Below are positions 8,275-17,604 of a stretch of 64,000 nucleotides of DNA, piece after piece. Numbering within the stretch: position 1 is the stretch's first letter; each line of letters begins with the position of its first letter. Source of the stretch: Ralstonia mannitolilytica (GTDB taxonomy: Bacteria; Pseudomonadota; Gammaproteobacteria; Burkholderiales; Burkholderiaceae); assembly GCF_905397375.1 (NCBI RefSeq), contig NZ_CAJPVG010000007.1, forward strand, positions 62,001-126,000, written 5' to 3'. The translations under genes were made by a program, and so were the position numbers. The notes under the pieces were generated by a model. The model worked only from the letters and a program-made list of their open reading frames with translations, was not told the DNA's origin and did not search any database.

Positions 8275-8365
8275 CTCGATTCCTTTGCTCAGAAAAGCCG
8301 CTTCCTAAACAGATGTCAGGAAGCCAGTACTGGCCTTGGCGCGTGCACAAGGCCAGACCTCGCGC

Positions 8366-9775
8366 TTACTGGAGCTTCTTGGCCTTTTCGAAGGCTTCGT
8401 CGATCGAGCCGACCATGTAGAACGCCTGTTCCGGCAGGTGATCGCACTCGCCGTCCACCAGCATCTTGAAGCCGCGGATGGTTTCCTTCAGCGGCACGTA
8501 CTTGCCCGGCGAACCCGTGAACACTTCAGCCACGTGGAACGGCTGCGACAGGAAACGCTGGATCTTACGCGCGCGGTTCACGGCGAGCTTGTCTTCCGGC
8601 GACAGTTCGTCCATGCCCAGAATCGCGATGATGTCGCGCAGTTCCTTGTAGCGCTGCAGCGTCTGCTGCACGCGGCGTGCGACGTCATAGTGCTCCTGGC
8701 CGACCACTTGCGGGTCGAGCTGGCGCGAGGTCGAGTCGAGCGGATCGACTGCGGGGTAGATACCCAGCGCGGCGATGTCACGCGACAGCACGACGGTCGA
8801 GTCCAGGTGCAGGAAGGTCGTTGCCGGCGACGGGTCGGTCAAGTCATCGGCAGGCACATACACGGCCTGGATCGACGTGATCGAGCCGGTCTTGGTCGAC
8901 GTGATACGTTCCTGCAGCTTGCCCATTTCTTCAGCCAGCGTCGGCTGGTAGCCCACGGCGGAAGGCATACGGCCCAGCAGTGCCGACACTTCCGTACCGG
9001 CCAGCGTGTAGCGGTAGATGTTGTCGACGAAGAACAGGATGTCACGGCCTTCGTCGCGGAAGCGCTCGGCCATCGTCAGGCCGGTCAGCGCCACGCGCAG
9101 ACGGTTGCCCGGCGGCTCGTTCATCTGGCCGAACACCATGGCGACCTTGTCGAGCACGTTGGAGTCCTTCATCTCGTGGTAGAAGTCGTTGCCCTCACGG
9201 GTACGCTCGCCCACGCCAGCAAACACCGACAAGCCCGAGTGCTGCTTGGCGATGTTGTTGATCAGCTCCATCATGTTCACGGTCTTGCCGACGCCGGCGC
9301 CACCGAACAGACCCACCTTACCGCCCTTGGCGAACGGGCAGACCAGGTCGATCACCTTGATGCCGGTTTCCAGCAGGTCCACCGACGGCGACAGTTCGTC
9401 GAACTTCGGGGCCTTCTGGTGGATCGAGCGGCGCTCGTCCGATGCGATCGGGCCGGCTTCGTCGATCGGGCGACCCAGCACGTCCATGATGCGGCCCAGC
9501 GTGCCGTGACCGACCGGCACCGAGATCGGTGCGCCGGTGTTGACCACGCGCATGCCGCGGCGCAGGCCGTCGGACGAACCCATGGCGATGGTACGCACCA
9601 CGCCGTCGCCCAGCTGTTGTTCCACTTCGAAGGTCAGGCCCTTCTCGGCAAACGACTTCTCGTCGCTGTCTTCCAGCACGAGCGCGTCGTAGATCTTCGG
9701 CATCTTGTCGCGCGGGAACTGAATGTCCACCACGGGCCCGATGCACTGCACGATACTTCCGCTTTCGATACTCAT
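8366..9775 (-). CDS. atpD: F1Fo ATP synthase beta subunit (catalytic)
   Basis: A 469-residue catalytic subunit of F1. It carries the P-loop GGAGVGKT (about residues 155-162), GVGERTREGNDFY with the catalytic Glu, and ALLGRMPSAVGYQPTL. The ATG at 9775 was chosen because GGAG lies 6 bases upstream; a TTG four codons earlier overlaps that ribosome-binding site and is unlikely. Together with alpha it makes ATP from ADP and phosphate at the inner membrane. Confidence 0.98.
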   Translation of the reverse strand: MSIESGSIVQCIGPVVDIQFPRDKMPKIYDALVLEDSDEKSFAEKGLTFEVEQQLGDGVVRTIAMGSSDGLRRGMRVVNTGAPISVPVGHGTLGRIMDVLGRPIDEAGPIASDERRSIHQKAPKFDELSPSVDLLETGIKVIDLVCPFAKGGKVGLFGGAGVGKTVNMMELINNIAKQHSGLSVFAGVGERTREGNDFYHEMKDSNVLDKVAMVFGQMNEPPGNRLRVALTGLTMAERFRDEGRDILFFVDNIYRYTLAGTEVSALLGRMPSAVGYQPTLAEEMGKLQERITSTKTGSITSIQAVYVPADDLTDPSPATTFLHLDSTVVLSRDIAALGIYPAVDPLDSTSRQLDPQVVGQEHYDVARRVQQTLQRYKELRDIIAILGMDELSPEDKLAVNRARKIQRFLSQPFHVAEVFTGSPGKYVPLKETIRGFKMLVDGECDHLPEQAFYMVGSIDEAFEKAKKLQ

Positions 9776-9811
9776 GTGTATCTCCAATAACTCAATTTTT
9801 TGCCGTGGGCA

Positions 9812-10687
9812 TTAGACCGCCGCCGCGCCGCCGACGATCTCGGACAGTTCCTTCGTGATCGCGGCCTGACGGGTCTTGTTGTAGACCAGCTGCAGCTCGC
9901 CGATGACGTTCTTGGCGTTGTCCGACGCCGCCTTCATCGCCACCATCCGGGCCGATTGCTCGGACGCCATGTTCTCGGCCACCGCCTGGTACACCAGCGC
10001 CTCGACGTAGCGGATGAGCAGCTCGTCGACGACCGTCTGGGCATCCGGCTCGTAGATGTAATCCCACGAGTAGGCCTGCTTCTCGGCGTCGCTCTGCGAC
10101 AGCTTGTCGGCCGTCAGGGGCAGCAGCTGCTCGACCACCGGCTCCTGCTTCATCGTGTTGATGAAGCGGGTGTACGCGAGGTACACGGCGTCGATCTCGC
10201 CGGCGGCGAATGCATCGAGCTGGACCTTGATCGCACCGATCAGCTTTTCCAGATGCGGCGTATCGCCCAGGTGCACGACGTTCGACACGACCTTCGCGCC
10301 GACACGGCCCAGGAATTGCATGCCCTTGGTGCCGATGGCGGTCGCCTGCGTCTCAACGCCCTTGTTCTGCAGATCACGCAGCTGGTTGGTGACGGCACGC
10401 AGCACGTTGGTGTTCAAGCCACCGCACAGGCCCTTGTCCGTCGTCACCACGATCAGGCCGGCGCGCTTGACGTCGCGCGTGACCATGAACGGGTGCTGGT
10501 ACTCCGGATTGGCCTGTGCCATGTGCGCGGCCACGTTGCGAATCTTCTCGGCGTACGGGCGGGCAGCACGCATCCGCTCCTGCGCCTTGCGCATCTTGGA
10601 TGCGGCGACCATCTCCATCGCCTTGGTGATCTTGCGCGTGTTTTGCACGCTCTTGATCTTGGTGCGGATCTCTTTTGTTCCGGCCAT
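9812..10687 (-). CDS. atpG: F1Fo ATP synthase gamma subunit
   Basis: A 291-residue rotor shaft of F1. The conserved N-terminal helix (MAGTKEIRTKIKSVQNTRKI followed by TKAMEMVAASKMRKAQ) and C-terminal helix (SDNAKNVIGELQLVYNKTRQ then AAITKELSEIVGGAAA) are intact. The start at 10687 has GAGAGGAAGCA upstream; the frame extends six codons further without need. It lies between atpA and atpD in the standard order. Confidence 0.98.
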   Translation of the reverse strand: MAGTKEIRTKIKSVQNTRKITKAMEMVAASKMRKAQERMRAARPYAEKIRNVAAHMAQANPEYQHPFMVTRDVKRAGLIVVTTDKGLCGGLNTNVLRAVTNQLRDLQNKGVETQATAIGTKGMQFLGRVGAKVVSNVVHLGDTPHLEKLIGAIKVQLDAFAAGEIDAVYLAYTRFINTMKQEPVVEQLLPLTADKLSQSDAEKQAYSWDYIYEPDAQTVVDELLIRYVEALVYQAVAENMASEQSARMVAMKAASDNAKNVIGELQLVYNKTRQAAITKELSEIVGGAAAV

Positions 10688-10747
10688 TGCTTCCTCTCCG
10701 TTCAAAGCTGGCTGCGCAGGCTACGCGCAGCCAGTTCCGGGACGCGG

Positions 10748-12289
10748 TTAGAACGCGGCGGACTTCTTGAAATCCTCGATCGCGGCACGCAGCGCGGCCT
10801 CATCGTCCTTCGACAGATCCTTCGTGTCTTCGATACGGTTGATGAGGTCGGCGTACTTCGTCTTCAGATGGTCGTGCAGGCCCTTTTCGAAAGCCAGGAT
10901 GTCCTTCACGTCCACGTTGTCGAGGAAGCCGTTGTTGGCGGCGTACAGCGACGCGGCCAGCTGCCACACCTGCAGCGGCTGGTATTGCGGCTGCTTGAGC
11001 AGTTCGGTCACGCGGCGGCCACGCTCAAGCTGCTTGCGGGTCGCATCGTCCAGGTCGGAAGCGAACTGCGCGAACGCAGCCAGTTCACGGTACTGGGCCA
11101 GGTCGGTACGGATACCGCCGGACAGCTTCTTGATGACCTTCGTCTGGGCGGCGCCACCCACACGCGACACCGAGATACCGGCGTTGATTGCGGGGCGGAT
11201 GCCGGCGTTGAACAGATCGGTTTCCAGGAAGATCTGGCCGTCGGTAATCGAGATCACGTTGGTCGGAACGAACGCGGACACGTCGCCGGCCTGCGTTTCG
11301 ATCACGGGCAGCGCGGTCAGCGAACCGGTCTTGCCCTTGACTTCACCGTTGGTGATCTTTTCGATGTGCTCGGCGTTCACACGGGCGGCACGCTCAAGCA
11401 GACGCGAGTGCAGGTAAAACACGTCACCCGGGTAGGCTTCACGGCCGGGCGGGCGGCGCAGCAGCAGCGAAATCTGGCGATACGCCCAAGCCTGCTTGGT
11501 CAGATCGTCGTAGACGATCAGGGCGTCTTCACCGCGGTCGCGGAAGTACTCGCCCATCGTGCAGCCGGCGTAGGCCGACAGGTACTGCATCGCAGCGGAG
11601 TCCGAAGCCGCAGCCGCGACCACGATCGTGTATTCCAGCGCGCCGTGCTCTTCAAGCTTGCGCACCACGTTGGCGATCGTCGAAGCCTTCTGGCCGATTG
11701 CCACGTACACGCAGAAGATGCCCTTGCCCTTCTGGTTGATGATGGCGTCGACTGCAACAGCCGTCTTGCCGGTCTGGCGGTCGCCAATGATCAGCTCACG
11801 CTGGCCACGGCCGATCGGCACCATCGAGTCGATCGACTTCAGGCCGGTCTGCACCGGCTGGCTCACCGACTGACGTGCGATCACGCCCGGCGCGACCTTC
11901 TCGATCACGTCGGTCTGCTTGGCGTTGATCGGGCCCTTGCCGTCGATCGGCTGACCCAGCGCGTTCACCACGCGGCCGAGCAGTTCACGGCCGACCGGCA
12001 CTTCCAGAATGCGGCCCGTGCACTTGACTTCGTCGCCTTCGGAAATGTGCTCGTACTCACCCAGGATCACGGCGCCGACGGAGTCGCGCTCGAGGTTCAG
12101 CGCGAGGCCGAACGTGTTGCCCGGGAATTCCAGCATTTCGCCTTGCATCACGCCCGACAGGCCATGAATGCGGCAGATACCGTCCGTCACGGAGATGACC
12201 GTGCCGGTGTTCTTTGCGTCAGCGCCAGCCTTCAAGCCCTCGATACGGGTCTTGATGATGTCGCTGATCTCGGAGGGGTTCAGTTGCAT
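10748..12289 (-). CDS. atpA: F1Fo ATP synthase alpha subunit
   Basis: A 513-residue non-catalytic nucleotide-binding subunit of F1. It shows the P-loop GDRQTGKT (about residues 169-176), the alpha-specific region VSVWRVGG-like SRVGGAAQTKVIKKLSGG and the start MQLNPSEISDIIKTRIEGL, which binds delta at the top of F1. Length and motifs are normal for the family. Confidence 0.98.
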   Translation of the reverse strand: MQLNPSEISDIIKTRIEGLKAGADAKNTGTVISVTDGICRIHGLSGVMQGEMLEFPGNTFGLALNLERDSVGAVILGEYEHISEGDEVKCTGRILEVPVGRELLGRVVNALGQPIDGKGPINAKQTDVIEKVAPGVIARQSVSQPVQTGLKSIDSMVPIGRGQRELIIGDRQTGKTAVAVDAIINQKGKGIFCVYVAIGQKASTIANVVRKLEEHGALEYTIVVAAAASDSAAMQYLSAYAGCTMGEYFRDRGEDALIVYDDLTKQAWAYRQISLLLRRPPGREAYPGDVFYLHSRLLERAARVNAEHIEKITNGEVKGKTGSLTALPVIETQAGDVSAFVPTNVISITDGQIFLETDLFNAGIRPAINAGISVSRVGGAAQTKVIKKLSGGIRTDLAQYRELAAFAQFASDLDDATRKQLERGRRVTELLKQPQYQPLQVWQLAASLYAANNGFLDNVDVKDILAFEKGLHDHLKTKYADLINRIEDTKDLSKDDEAALRAAIEDFKKSAAF

Positions 12290-12351
12290 CGAATGCTCCT
12301 AATTCTTCAATCTGTCCGCGGGCGATCTCATCGGCGCCACGCGGATCAGCA

Positions 12352-12888
12352 TTACGCGGCGGTCAGCGCAGACTGCATCTGCGCCAGGCGCGCGCGCACC
12401 GAGGTGTCGAGCACTTCGTCGCCCACCTGCACGCGCACGCCGCCGATCAACGATGGATCGACCTTCACGTGTGCCTGCAGCTTCTTGCCGAACTTGCGTT
12501 CGAGCGTGGCGACCAGTTCGGTCAGGGGCGCACCCTCGAGCGGGAACGCACTGGTGATCTCGACGTCGGCGGCGCCTTCGCTGGCATTCCGCAGCACATG
12601 GAATTGCGCGGCAATTTCCGGCAGCAGCGACAGACGCTTGTTGGCGACCAGCAGACCAACGAGTTCCTTCGCCTCATGCGATACCGGAGATTTCAGCGCC
12701 GACAGGAAGATCCCCGCCACATCGGCTTTGGAGAGCTTCGGATCATCGGCGACTGCCTTCATGTCGGGCACGGAAGCGACTTGCCCCATTTCCGACACGA
12801 GCTCAGACCATGCACCCAGATTGCCGGCCTTCGCCACGCGGAACAGCGCCTCTGCGTACGGACGGGCAACGGTTGCGAGTTCTGCCAT
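12352..12888 (-). CDS. atpH: F1Fo ATP synthase delta subunit
   Basis: A 178-residue peripheral-stalk subunit that ties F1 to the b dimer. It starts MAELATVARPYAEALFRVAK and ends with the typical VDPSLIGGVRVQVGDEVLD and SVRARLAQMQSAL. It starts only 2 bases after the atpF stop codon, implying translational coupling. Confidence 0.97.
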   Translation of the reverse strand: MAELATVARPYAEALFRVAKAGNLGAWSELVSEMGQVASVPDMKAVADDPKLSKADVAGIFLSALKSPVSHEAKELVGLLVANKRLSLLPEIAAQFHVLRNASEGAADVEITSAFPLEGAPLTELVATLERKFGKKLQAHVKVDPSLIGGVRVQVGDEVLDTSVRARLAQMQSALTAA

Positions 12889-12890
12889 GA

Positions 12891-13361
12891 TTACAGCTCA
12901 GCCTTGAGTTGATTGAGCAGATCGGCGTGGACCTGCGCATTGACTTCACGCTTGAGGATCTGCTCGGCGCCCTTGACGGCCAGCACAGCGACCTGGTCAC
13001 GCAGCGATTCACGCGCGCGCACGGTCTGCTGCTCGGCTTCCGCCTTGGCTTGCGCGATGATGCGCGCGGCTTCGGCTTGAGCGTTCTGCTTGATCTCTTC
13101 AGCGGCCATCTGCGCACGCTTTTCGGCGTCCGCGATGCGCTGCGCGCCTTCATTGCGCGCTTCGGCCAGTGCCTGCTCGACCCGCTTGTTGGCCAGCTCC
13201 AGCTCGGCCTTGCCCTTATCGGCAGCGGCCAGGCCATCGGCAATTTTCTTCGCGCGTTCGTCGAGCGCCTTCACCAGGGGCGGCCAAATGAATTTGGCGA
13301 CAACCCACCACAGGATGAAGAACACGACCATCTGCGCGACGAGTGTGGCGTTCAGGTTCAT
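12891..13361 (-). CDS. atpF: F1Fo ATP synthase b subunit
   Basis: A 156-residue stator subunit. It has a single N-terminal membrane helix (MNLNATLVAQMVVFFILWWV) followed by a long charged Ala/Glu-rich helix that dimerises and reaches up to delta. This is the single-gene b type; no b' gene is present, as expected for a betaproteobacterium. Confidence 0.97.
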   Translation of the reverse strand: MNLNATLVAQMVVFFILWWVVAKFIWPPLVKALDERAKKIADGLAAADKGKAELELANKRVEQALAEARNEGAQRIADAEKRAQMAAEEIKQNAQAEAARIIAQAKAEAEQQTVRARESLRDQVAVLAVKGAEQILKREVNAQVHADLLNQLKAEL

Positions 13362-13467
13362 GGTGTGTTCCTTTCGGTATTGTGACTACGGATCAATGCA
13401 CGAAGCGGCGAGGGCTGCGCGTTGCGCCATCCCAGGCCGCCTCCGGCATCATGCAGACCGAAAAGAA

Positions 13468-13734
13468 TTACTTGATGACCGACAGCAGCGGGTTGGCGAA
13501 CGCGAACAGCATGGCCACGCCAACGCCGATCAGGAATGCCGCGTCGATCAGGCCAGCCAGCAGGAACATCTTGGTTTGCAGCGGGTTCATCAGCTCAGGC
13601 TGACGTGCGCAGGCTTCGATGTACTTGCCACCCATCAGTGCGATGCCGAGGCAGGCGCCGATGGCACCCAGGCCGATGATGATGCCGATACCGATGGCGG
13701 TCAGACCTTGGATGTTGGCGAGAAATGCTTGCAT
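13468..13734 (-). CDS. atpE: F1Fo ATP synthase c subunit
   Basis: An 88-residue hairpin of two membrane helices joined by the polar loop RQPE (residues 44-47). The ion-carrying carboxylate is Asp64 in AGLIDAAFLIGVG. The Gln/Glu/Ser set that marks sodium-binding rings is not present in the matching positions, so proton coupling is inferred. It forms the rotor ring in the membrane. Confidence 0.97.
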   Translation of the reverse strand: MQAFLANIQGLTAIGIGIIIGLGAIGACLGIALMGGKYIEACARQPELMNPLQTKMFLLAGLIDAAFLIGVGVAMLFAFANPLLSVIK

Positions 13735-13814
13735 GATGACTCCCTTTTACGTGAAAGACTAAGAACTGAGGAACTTGAAAAAACCAAACGGAACCGGAGA
13801 ACCTGAACCGCTAC

Positions 13815-14696
13815 TTAGTGATGGTCATGTGCCTGGCCGATGTACACCAGCGTCAGCATCATGAAAATGAACGCCTGCAGCAGAACGATCAGGATGTGGA
13901 AGATCGCCCAGACTGCACCGGCCACCACGTGACCCACGAAACCCAGCGCCGAGAAGTCGGCACCGAACGTCCAGATCGAGCCGAGCAGCGCGATCAGCAG
14001 GAACACCAGTTCGCCCGCGTACATGTTGCCGAACAACCGCATGCCCAGCGACACAGCCTTGGCGAGGAATTCGATGATGTTAAGGATCAGGTTGAACGGC
14101 GCAAGGTACCACTTGGCGCCGAACGGAGCGGAGAACAGCTCGTGCGCGAAGCCGCCCGCGCCCTTGATCTTGAAGCTGTAGTAGATCATCAGGATCAGCA
14201 CGGCGAACGACATGCCGAAGGTGCCGTTCAGGTCGGCCGTGGCCACTGCGCGATGGTGCGGCACGTGCAGGCCGAAGCTGCCGAGCAGATGGTTGACGCC
14301 CGTGACCCAATCCACCGGGACGAGGTCAACCGCGTTCATCAGCGTGACCCACACGAAGACCATCAGCGCCAGCGGAGCAATCCAGGAACGATCGCCGTGG
14401 ATGATGCCCTTGGCCTGGTCGTCGACCATCTCGACGACGAGTTCGACAAACGCCTGGAAGCGGCCGGGAACGCCCGAAGTGACACGGCGTGCGGCGATGC
14501 CCAGGAAGATCAGGCCGATCGCGCCCATCAACACGGACCAGAACATCGTGTCCCAGTTGATGACGGAGAAGTCGACCACCGACGCCTGCTTGCCGCCGAT
14601 GCTGTTGAAATTCTGCAAATGCTCCGCGATATACGCGGAAGGCGTAAGAGCGTGCTCGGCGGCGTGGCCGGCGGCTTCTGCGACTTCAGTTGCCAT
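13815..14696 (-). CDS. atpB: F1Fo ATP synthase a subunit
   Basis: A 293-residue membrane protein forming the proton half-channels beside the c-ring. The essential Arg is Arg220 in SLGMRLFGNMYAGEL. The C-terminal GAVWAIFHILIVLLQAFIF and ML-TLVYIGQA segments are typical, and the chain ends HDHH. Several hydrophobic helices are clear. Start MATEVAEAAGHAAEHALTP is normal for Burkholderiales. Confidence 0.97.
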   Translation of the reverse strand: MATEVAEAAGHAAEHALTPSAYIAEHLQNFNSIGGKQASVVDFSVINWDTMFWSVLMGAIGLIFLGIAARRVTSGVPGRFQAFVELVVEMVDDQAKGIIHGDRSWIAPLALMVFVWVTLMNAVDLVPVDWVTGVNHLLGSFGLHVPHHRAVATADLNGTFGMSFAVLILMIYYSFKIKGAGGFAHELFSAPFGAKWYLAPFNLILNIIEFLAKAVSLGMRLFGNMYAGELVFLLIALLGSIWTFGADFSALGFVGHVVAGAVWAIFHILIVLLQAFIFMMLTLVYIGQAHDHH

Positions 14697-14928
14697 GATG
14701 ACTCAGTCCAATATTGCGAAACATTCTTCGTGATCCGTTCCAGTTCGCGCCCGATGCTCGACGGGTTGCCCCGGAGATCGCGGACTGCACGCGGCTGAAA
14801 CGCGCCACCTTATTCGTTCGGAGTGTCAGGGCAATGAACCCGGGCTTCTCCTGCCACAGGTTCCTGCCGTGTTCTGACATGTTCCGTGTGCCCGCCGCAT
14901 GGCCGCAGGCTTGGGTCCGTCGTCGCGG

Positions 14929-15498
14929 TCAGCGCAGTGCCAGACCGACCCAGTACATCTTCAGCGCCAGGATCAGGGTGATCAGCAGGGGCACCCAGTG
15001 CAGTCCCTTGAACACCACCACCACGACCACCAGCAGCGCGATGGTGCCGAGCACCTTGATCGCTTCGCCCACGACGAGGCGGGCAATGGATTCAAAACCC
15101 CTGGCCGTCGACAGCCGCATCGCGAACCACGCCGAAGGCACGACGCACACGCCGCCACCCAGCAGGGCCGACAGCGCGGCTTCGCCGGCTGACGCAGACC
15201 CCGTGCCTGCAAACCAGCTGCCGATATACCAACCGAGCGCACACAGCAGTGTGATGGCCACCTGGCCGAGCACGATGGAAAAAGGCGTGATGCGCGAAGC
15301 CTGCAGGGCGCGCTCGCCGAACAGGGCGACCGCTTCGTCATGCGACAGCACATGCACTGGCGGCTCCGCCTCACCTGCATCGTCCCAGTCGTCGCGCTTC
15401 GGATCCTGCGCCGACGATGGTCGGGCGGCTTCCAACGAAGCGTAAGAATGGGGCCGTTGCCGCTCGCTTGGCTGCATGGAAGAATGGTCTCTCATCAT
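14929..15498 (-). CDS. atpI: ATP synthase assembly protein AtpI (subunit I)
   Basis: A 189-residue membrane protein at the head of the operon, 232 bases before atpB. The N-terminal 70 residues are polar; four hydrophobic segments follow (about residues 75-95, 108-128, 145-162 and 165-185). AtpI helps c-ring assembly and is not part of the finished enzyme. The start is uncertain: ATG codons lie at 15498, 15495 and 15477, and none has a strong ribosome-binding site. Confidence 0.85.
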   Translation of the reverse strand: MMRDHSSMQPSERQRPHSYASLEAARPSSAQDPKRDDWDDAGEAEPPVHVLSHDEAVALFGERALQASRITPFSIVLGQVAITLLCALGWYIGSWFAGTGSASAGEAALSALLGGGVCVVPSAWFAMRLSTARGFESIARLVVGEAIKVLGTIALLVVVVVVFKGLHWVPLLITLILALKMYWVGLALR

Positions 15499-15838
15499 GC
15501 CGCACCGCTTTGGGTCAGGCGGATTTAAAACCGCACGATTCTACGGGACATGGCATTCGCCAGTCAACGCGCAAGCGTGCGCTCGTGCGGGCGCCTTCGA
15601 CAGCACCCTGCGCCGGTCTGTTCCGCGCGCTGCGCGCAATGCCGTGCTGCGGCCGGGACCCGAATCCACCTGAGCACACCGCGATCCCGGCGATTCCATG
15701 ATGGTGTCGACGCGACGCAGCGTCGATGATCCCGGAGGTAATTGCACCGCTACGGTGCGCGCCGCTGCCCGCAAACGGCGCGGCGGCGCGGTCCACCGAC
15801 CCTGCGTCAAACTGTCGCAGTTGCGCGGTGGTTGCCGG
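15499..15838. other. 340-bp gene-free region between parB and the atp operon
   Basis: This must hold the atp promoter on the minus strand. Two short perfect hairpins are visible: TCGACGC (15707-15713) with GCGTCGA (15720-15726), and GCACCG (15744-15749) with CGGTGC (15753-15758). Neither is followed by a U-run on the minus strand, so they are weak candidates for terminating the parAB transcript. No believable gene or clear promoter was found. Confidence 0.5.
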
Positions 15839-16753
15839 TCAGGCCGTCGCTTCGTCGCCGCCGCCGGGACGCAGGCGCTCGAGCAGGCCATCGAACTCCT
15901 CCAGACTGCCGAACTGCACAGTCAACTGACCGCGGCCCTTGGCGGCCAACTTGATCTGCACGCTCAGGCCGAGCAGATCGGCCAGTTCTTCTTCCAGCCG
16001 CGCAACGTCGCGGCTGTTCTGATGACCGCCCTTCTGCTTGAGCGATTTGAGTTCGAACGGCTTGAGGGTCGACGCGACCAGCTTTTCCGTCTCGCGCACC
16101 GACAGGCGCTTGTTGACGATCTGGTTGGCCAGGGTGATTTGCGAGGCGCCATCGACGGCGAGCAGTGCACGGGCGTGGCCCATGTCGAGGTCGCCAGCCA
16201 TCAGCATGGTCTGCACGGGCTGCGCCAGGTTTAGCAGGCGCAGCAGGTTCGACACCGCGCTGCGCGAACGCCCGACGGACTCGGCGGCCTGTTCGTGCGT
16301 GAACTGGAACTCGCGCACGAGGCGCGCAATGCCCTGGGCCTCTTCCAGCGGGTTGAGGTCTTCACGCTGGATGTTCTCGATCAGCGCCATGGCGGCGGCG
16401 GATTCGTCCGGCACCTCCTTCACGAGCACCGGCACTTCGGTCAGCCCGGCCAGGCGCGAGGCTCGGAAGCGGCGCTCGCCGGCGATGATCTCGTACTTCT
16501 GCTGCGGCCCGTCGGATTCGACCTTGCGCACCAGGATCGGCTGCATCAGGCCTTGCGCCCGAATGCTCGCGGCCAGCTCCTGCAGCGCGCCTTCGTCCAT
16601 GCGCGTGCGCGGCTGGTATTTGCCCGGCTGCAGCTGGTCGAGCCTGAGCACCGTGGGCGCACCTTCCTGCTTGGCCGTCTCGACAATCTCGGCGGGACTG
16701 CCCAGCAGCGCTTCGAGGCCGCGGCCCAATCCCTTTTTCTTCATCGTGCTCAT
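15839..16753 (-). CDS. parB: Chromosome-partitioning protein ParB
   Basis: A 304-residue parS-binding CTPase. It starts MSTMKKKGLGRGLEALLG, as in other chromosomal ParB proteins, with GAGGAAC upstream. The ParB N-terminal domain shows LRLDQLQPGKYQPRTRMDEG and the GERRFRASRLAG motif of the CTP-binding fold; the helix-turn-helix follows (THEQAAESVGRSRSAVSNLL), then LDMGHARALLAV. The C-terminal dimer domain ends the chain. It loads on the parS sites 2-5 kb away and spreads on DNA. Last gene of the mnmG-rsmG-parA-parB cluster. Confidence 0.98.
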   Translation of the reverse strand: MSTMKKKGLGRGLEALLGSPAEIVETAKQEGAPTVLRLDQLQPGKYQPRTRMDEGALQELAASIRAQGLMQPILVRKVESDGPQQKYEIIAGERRFRASRLAGLTEVPVLVKEVPDESAAAMALIENIQREDLNPLEEAQGIARLVREFQFTHEQAAESVGRSRSAVSNLLRLLNLAQPVQTMLMAGDLDMGHARALLAVDGASQITLANQIVNKRLSVRETEKLVASTLKPFELKSLKQKGGHQNSRDVARLEEELADLLGLSVQIKLAAKGRGQLTVQFGSLEEFDGLLERLRPGGGDEATA

Positions 16754-16779
16754 GTGGTTCCTCTTGCGCGTCTTGTGCC

Positions 16780-17565
16780 TCAGGCCGGCAGTTCGGCCAG
16801 GTGGCGCACTCGGGCGATCATCTCGGCGCCGAAATCCAGGTAAGCCTTGGCGCCCTTTGACGCTGGGTCGAACGCAACGCCGGGCATGCCGTACGACGGC
16901 GCCTCGGCCAGGCGCACGTTGCGCGGGATCACGGTCTTGAAAACCTTGTCGCCAAAGTGCGACTCCAGCTGCGCCGACACCTGCTGCTGCAGCGTCACGC
17001 GCGGGTCGAACATCACGCGCAGCAGGCCGATCACCTTGAGATCGCGGTTCAGGTTCGCATGCACCTGCTTGATGGTGTTGACCAGGTCGGACAGCCCCTC
17101 GAGCGCGAAATACTCGCACTGCATCGGCACGACCACGCCGTGCGCGGCGCACAGGCCGTTGAGCGTGAGCAGCGACAGCGACGGCGGGCAATCGATGAGG
17201 ACGAAGTCGTACTGAGCATCCACCTCGGCCAGTGCAAGCTTGAGGCGGTTTTCGCGATGCTCGAGGTCGACCAGCTCGACTTCCGCGCCAGCCAGGTCGC
17301 GGTTGGCGGGAAGCACGTCATAGCGGCCGGCTTCCGAGCGCTGGCGCGCCTGCGGGATCGTCGCCAGGCCAACCAGCACCTGGTAGACGCTGAACTCCAG
17401 CGTGTGCTTGTCGATGCCGGAGCCCATCGAAGCGTTGCCCTGCGGATCGAGGTCGACCAGCAGCACGCGCTGCCCTTGCGCAGCCAGGCCGGCCGCGAGG
17501 TTCACCGTGGTGGTGGTCTTGCCGACCCCGCCCTTCTGGTTGGCGATCACGAAAATATTCGACAT
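16780..17565 (-). CDS. parA: Chromosome-partitioning ATPase ParA (Soj)
   Basis: A 261-residue ParA/MinD family ATPase with the deviant Walker A KGGVGKTT (from residue 11, signature Lys11), the Walker A' DLDPQGNAS and the Walker B DFVLIDCPPSL. It is short and lacks an N-terminal helix-turn-helix, so it is the chromosomal (type Ib-like or Soj) form and not the long plasmid form. It uses the nucleoid as a matrix to move ParB-parS complexes. parB follows 26 bases downstream. Confidence 0.98.
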   Translation of the reverse strand: MSNIFVIANQKGGVGKTTTTVNLAAGLAAQGQRVLLVDLDPQGNASMGSGIDKHTLEFSVYQVLVGLATIPQARQRSEAGRYDVLPANRDLAGAEVELVDLEHRENRLKLALAEVDAQYDFVLIDCPPSLSLLTLNGLCAAHGVVVPMQCEYFALEGLSDLVNTIKQVHANLNRDLKVIGLLRVMFDPRVTLQQQVSAQLESHFGDKVFKTVIPRNVRLAEAPSYGMPGVAFDPASKGAKAYLDFGAEMIARVRHLAELPA

Positions 17566-17604
17566 GACTCCTCTGCGGTGAATGACTCGCTAACAGCGTT
17601 CGAC

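Noticed and set aside
8336..9790. 484-codon open frame on the + strand
   Set aside because: It is the antisense of atpD; GC-rich third positions keep the opposite strand open. The product is His/Arg/Val-rich with no known domain.
9800..12907. 1035-codon open frame on the + strand
   Set aside because: It is antisense to atpG, atpA and atpH, all clear genes with strong motifs. The frame is open only because of codon bias.
14686..14880. 64-codon frame between atpB and atpI
   Set aside because: It has no ribosome-binding site, overlaps the atpB start and matches nothing recognisable.
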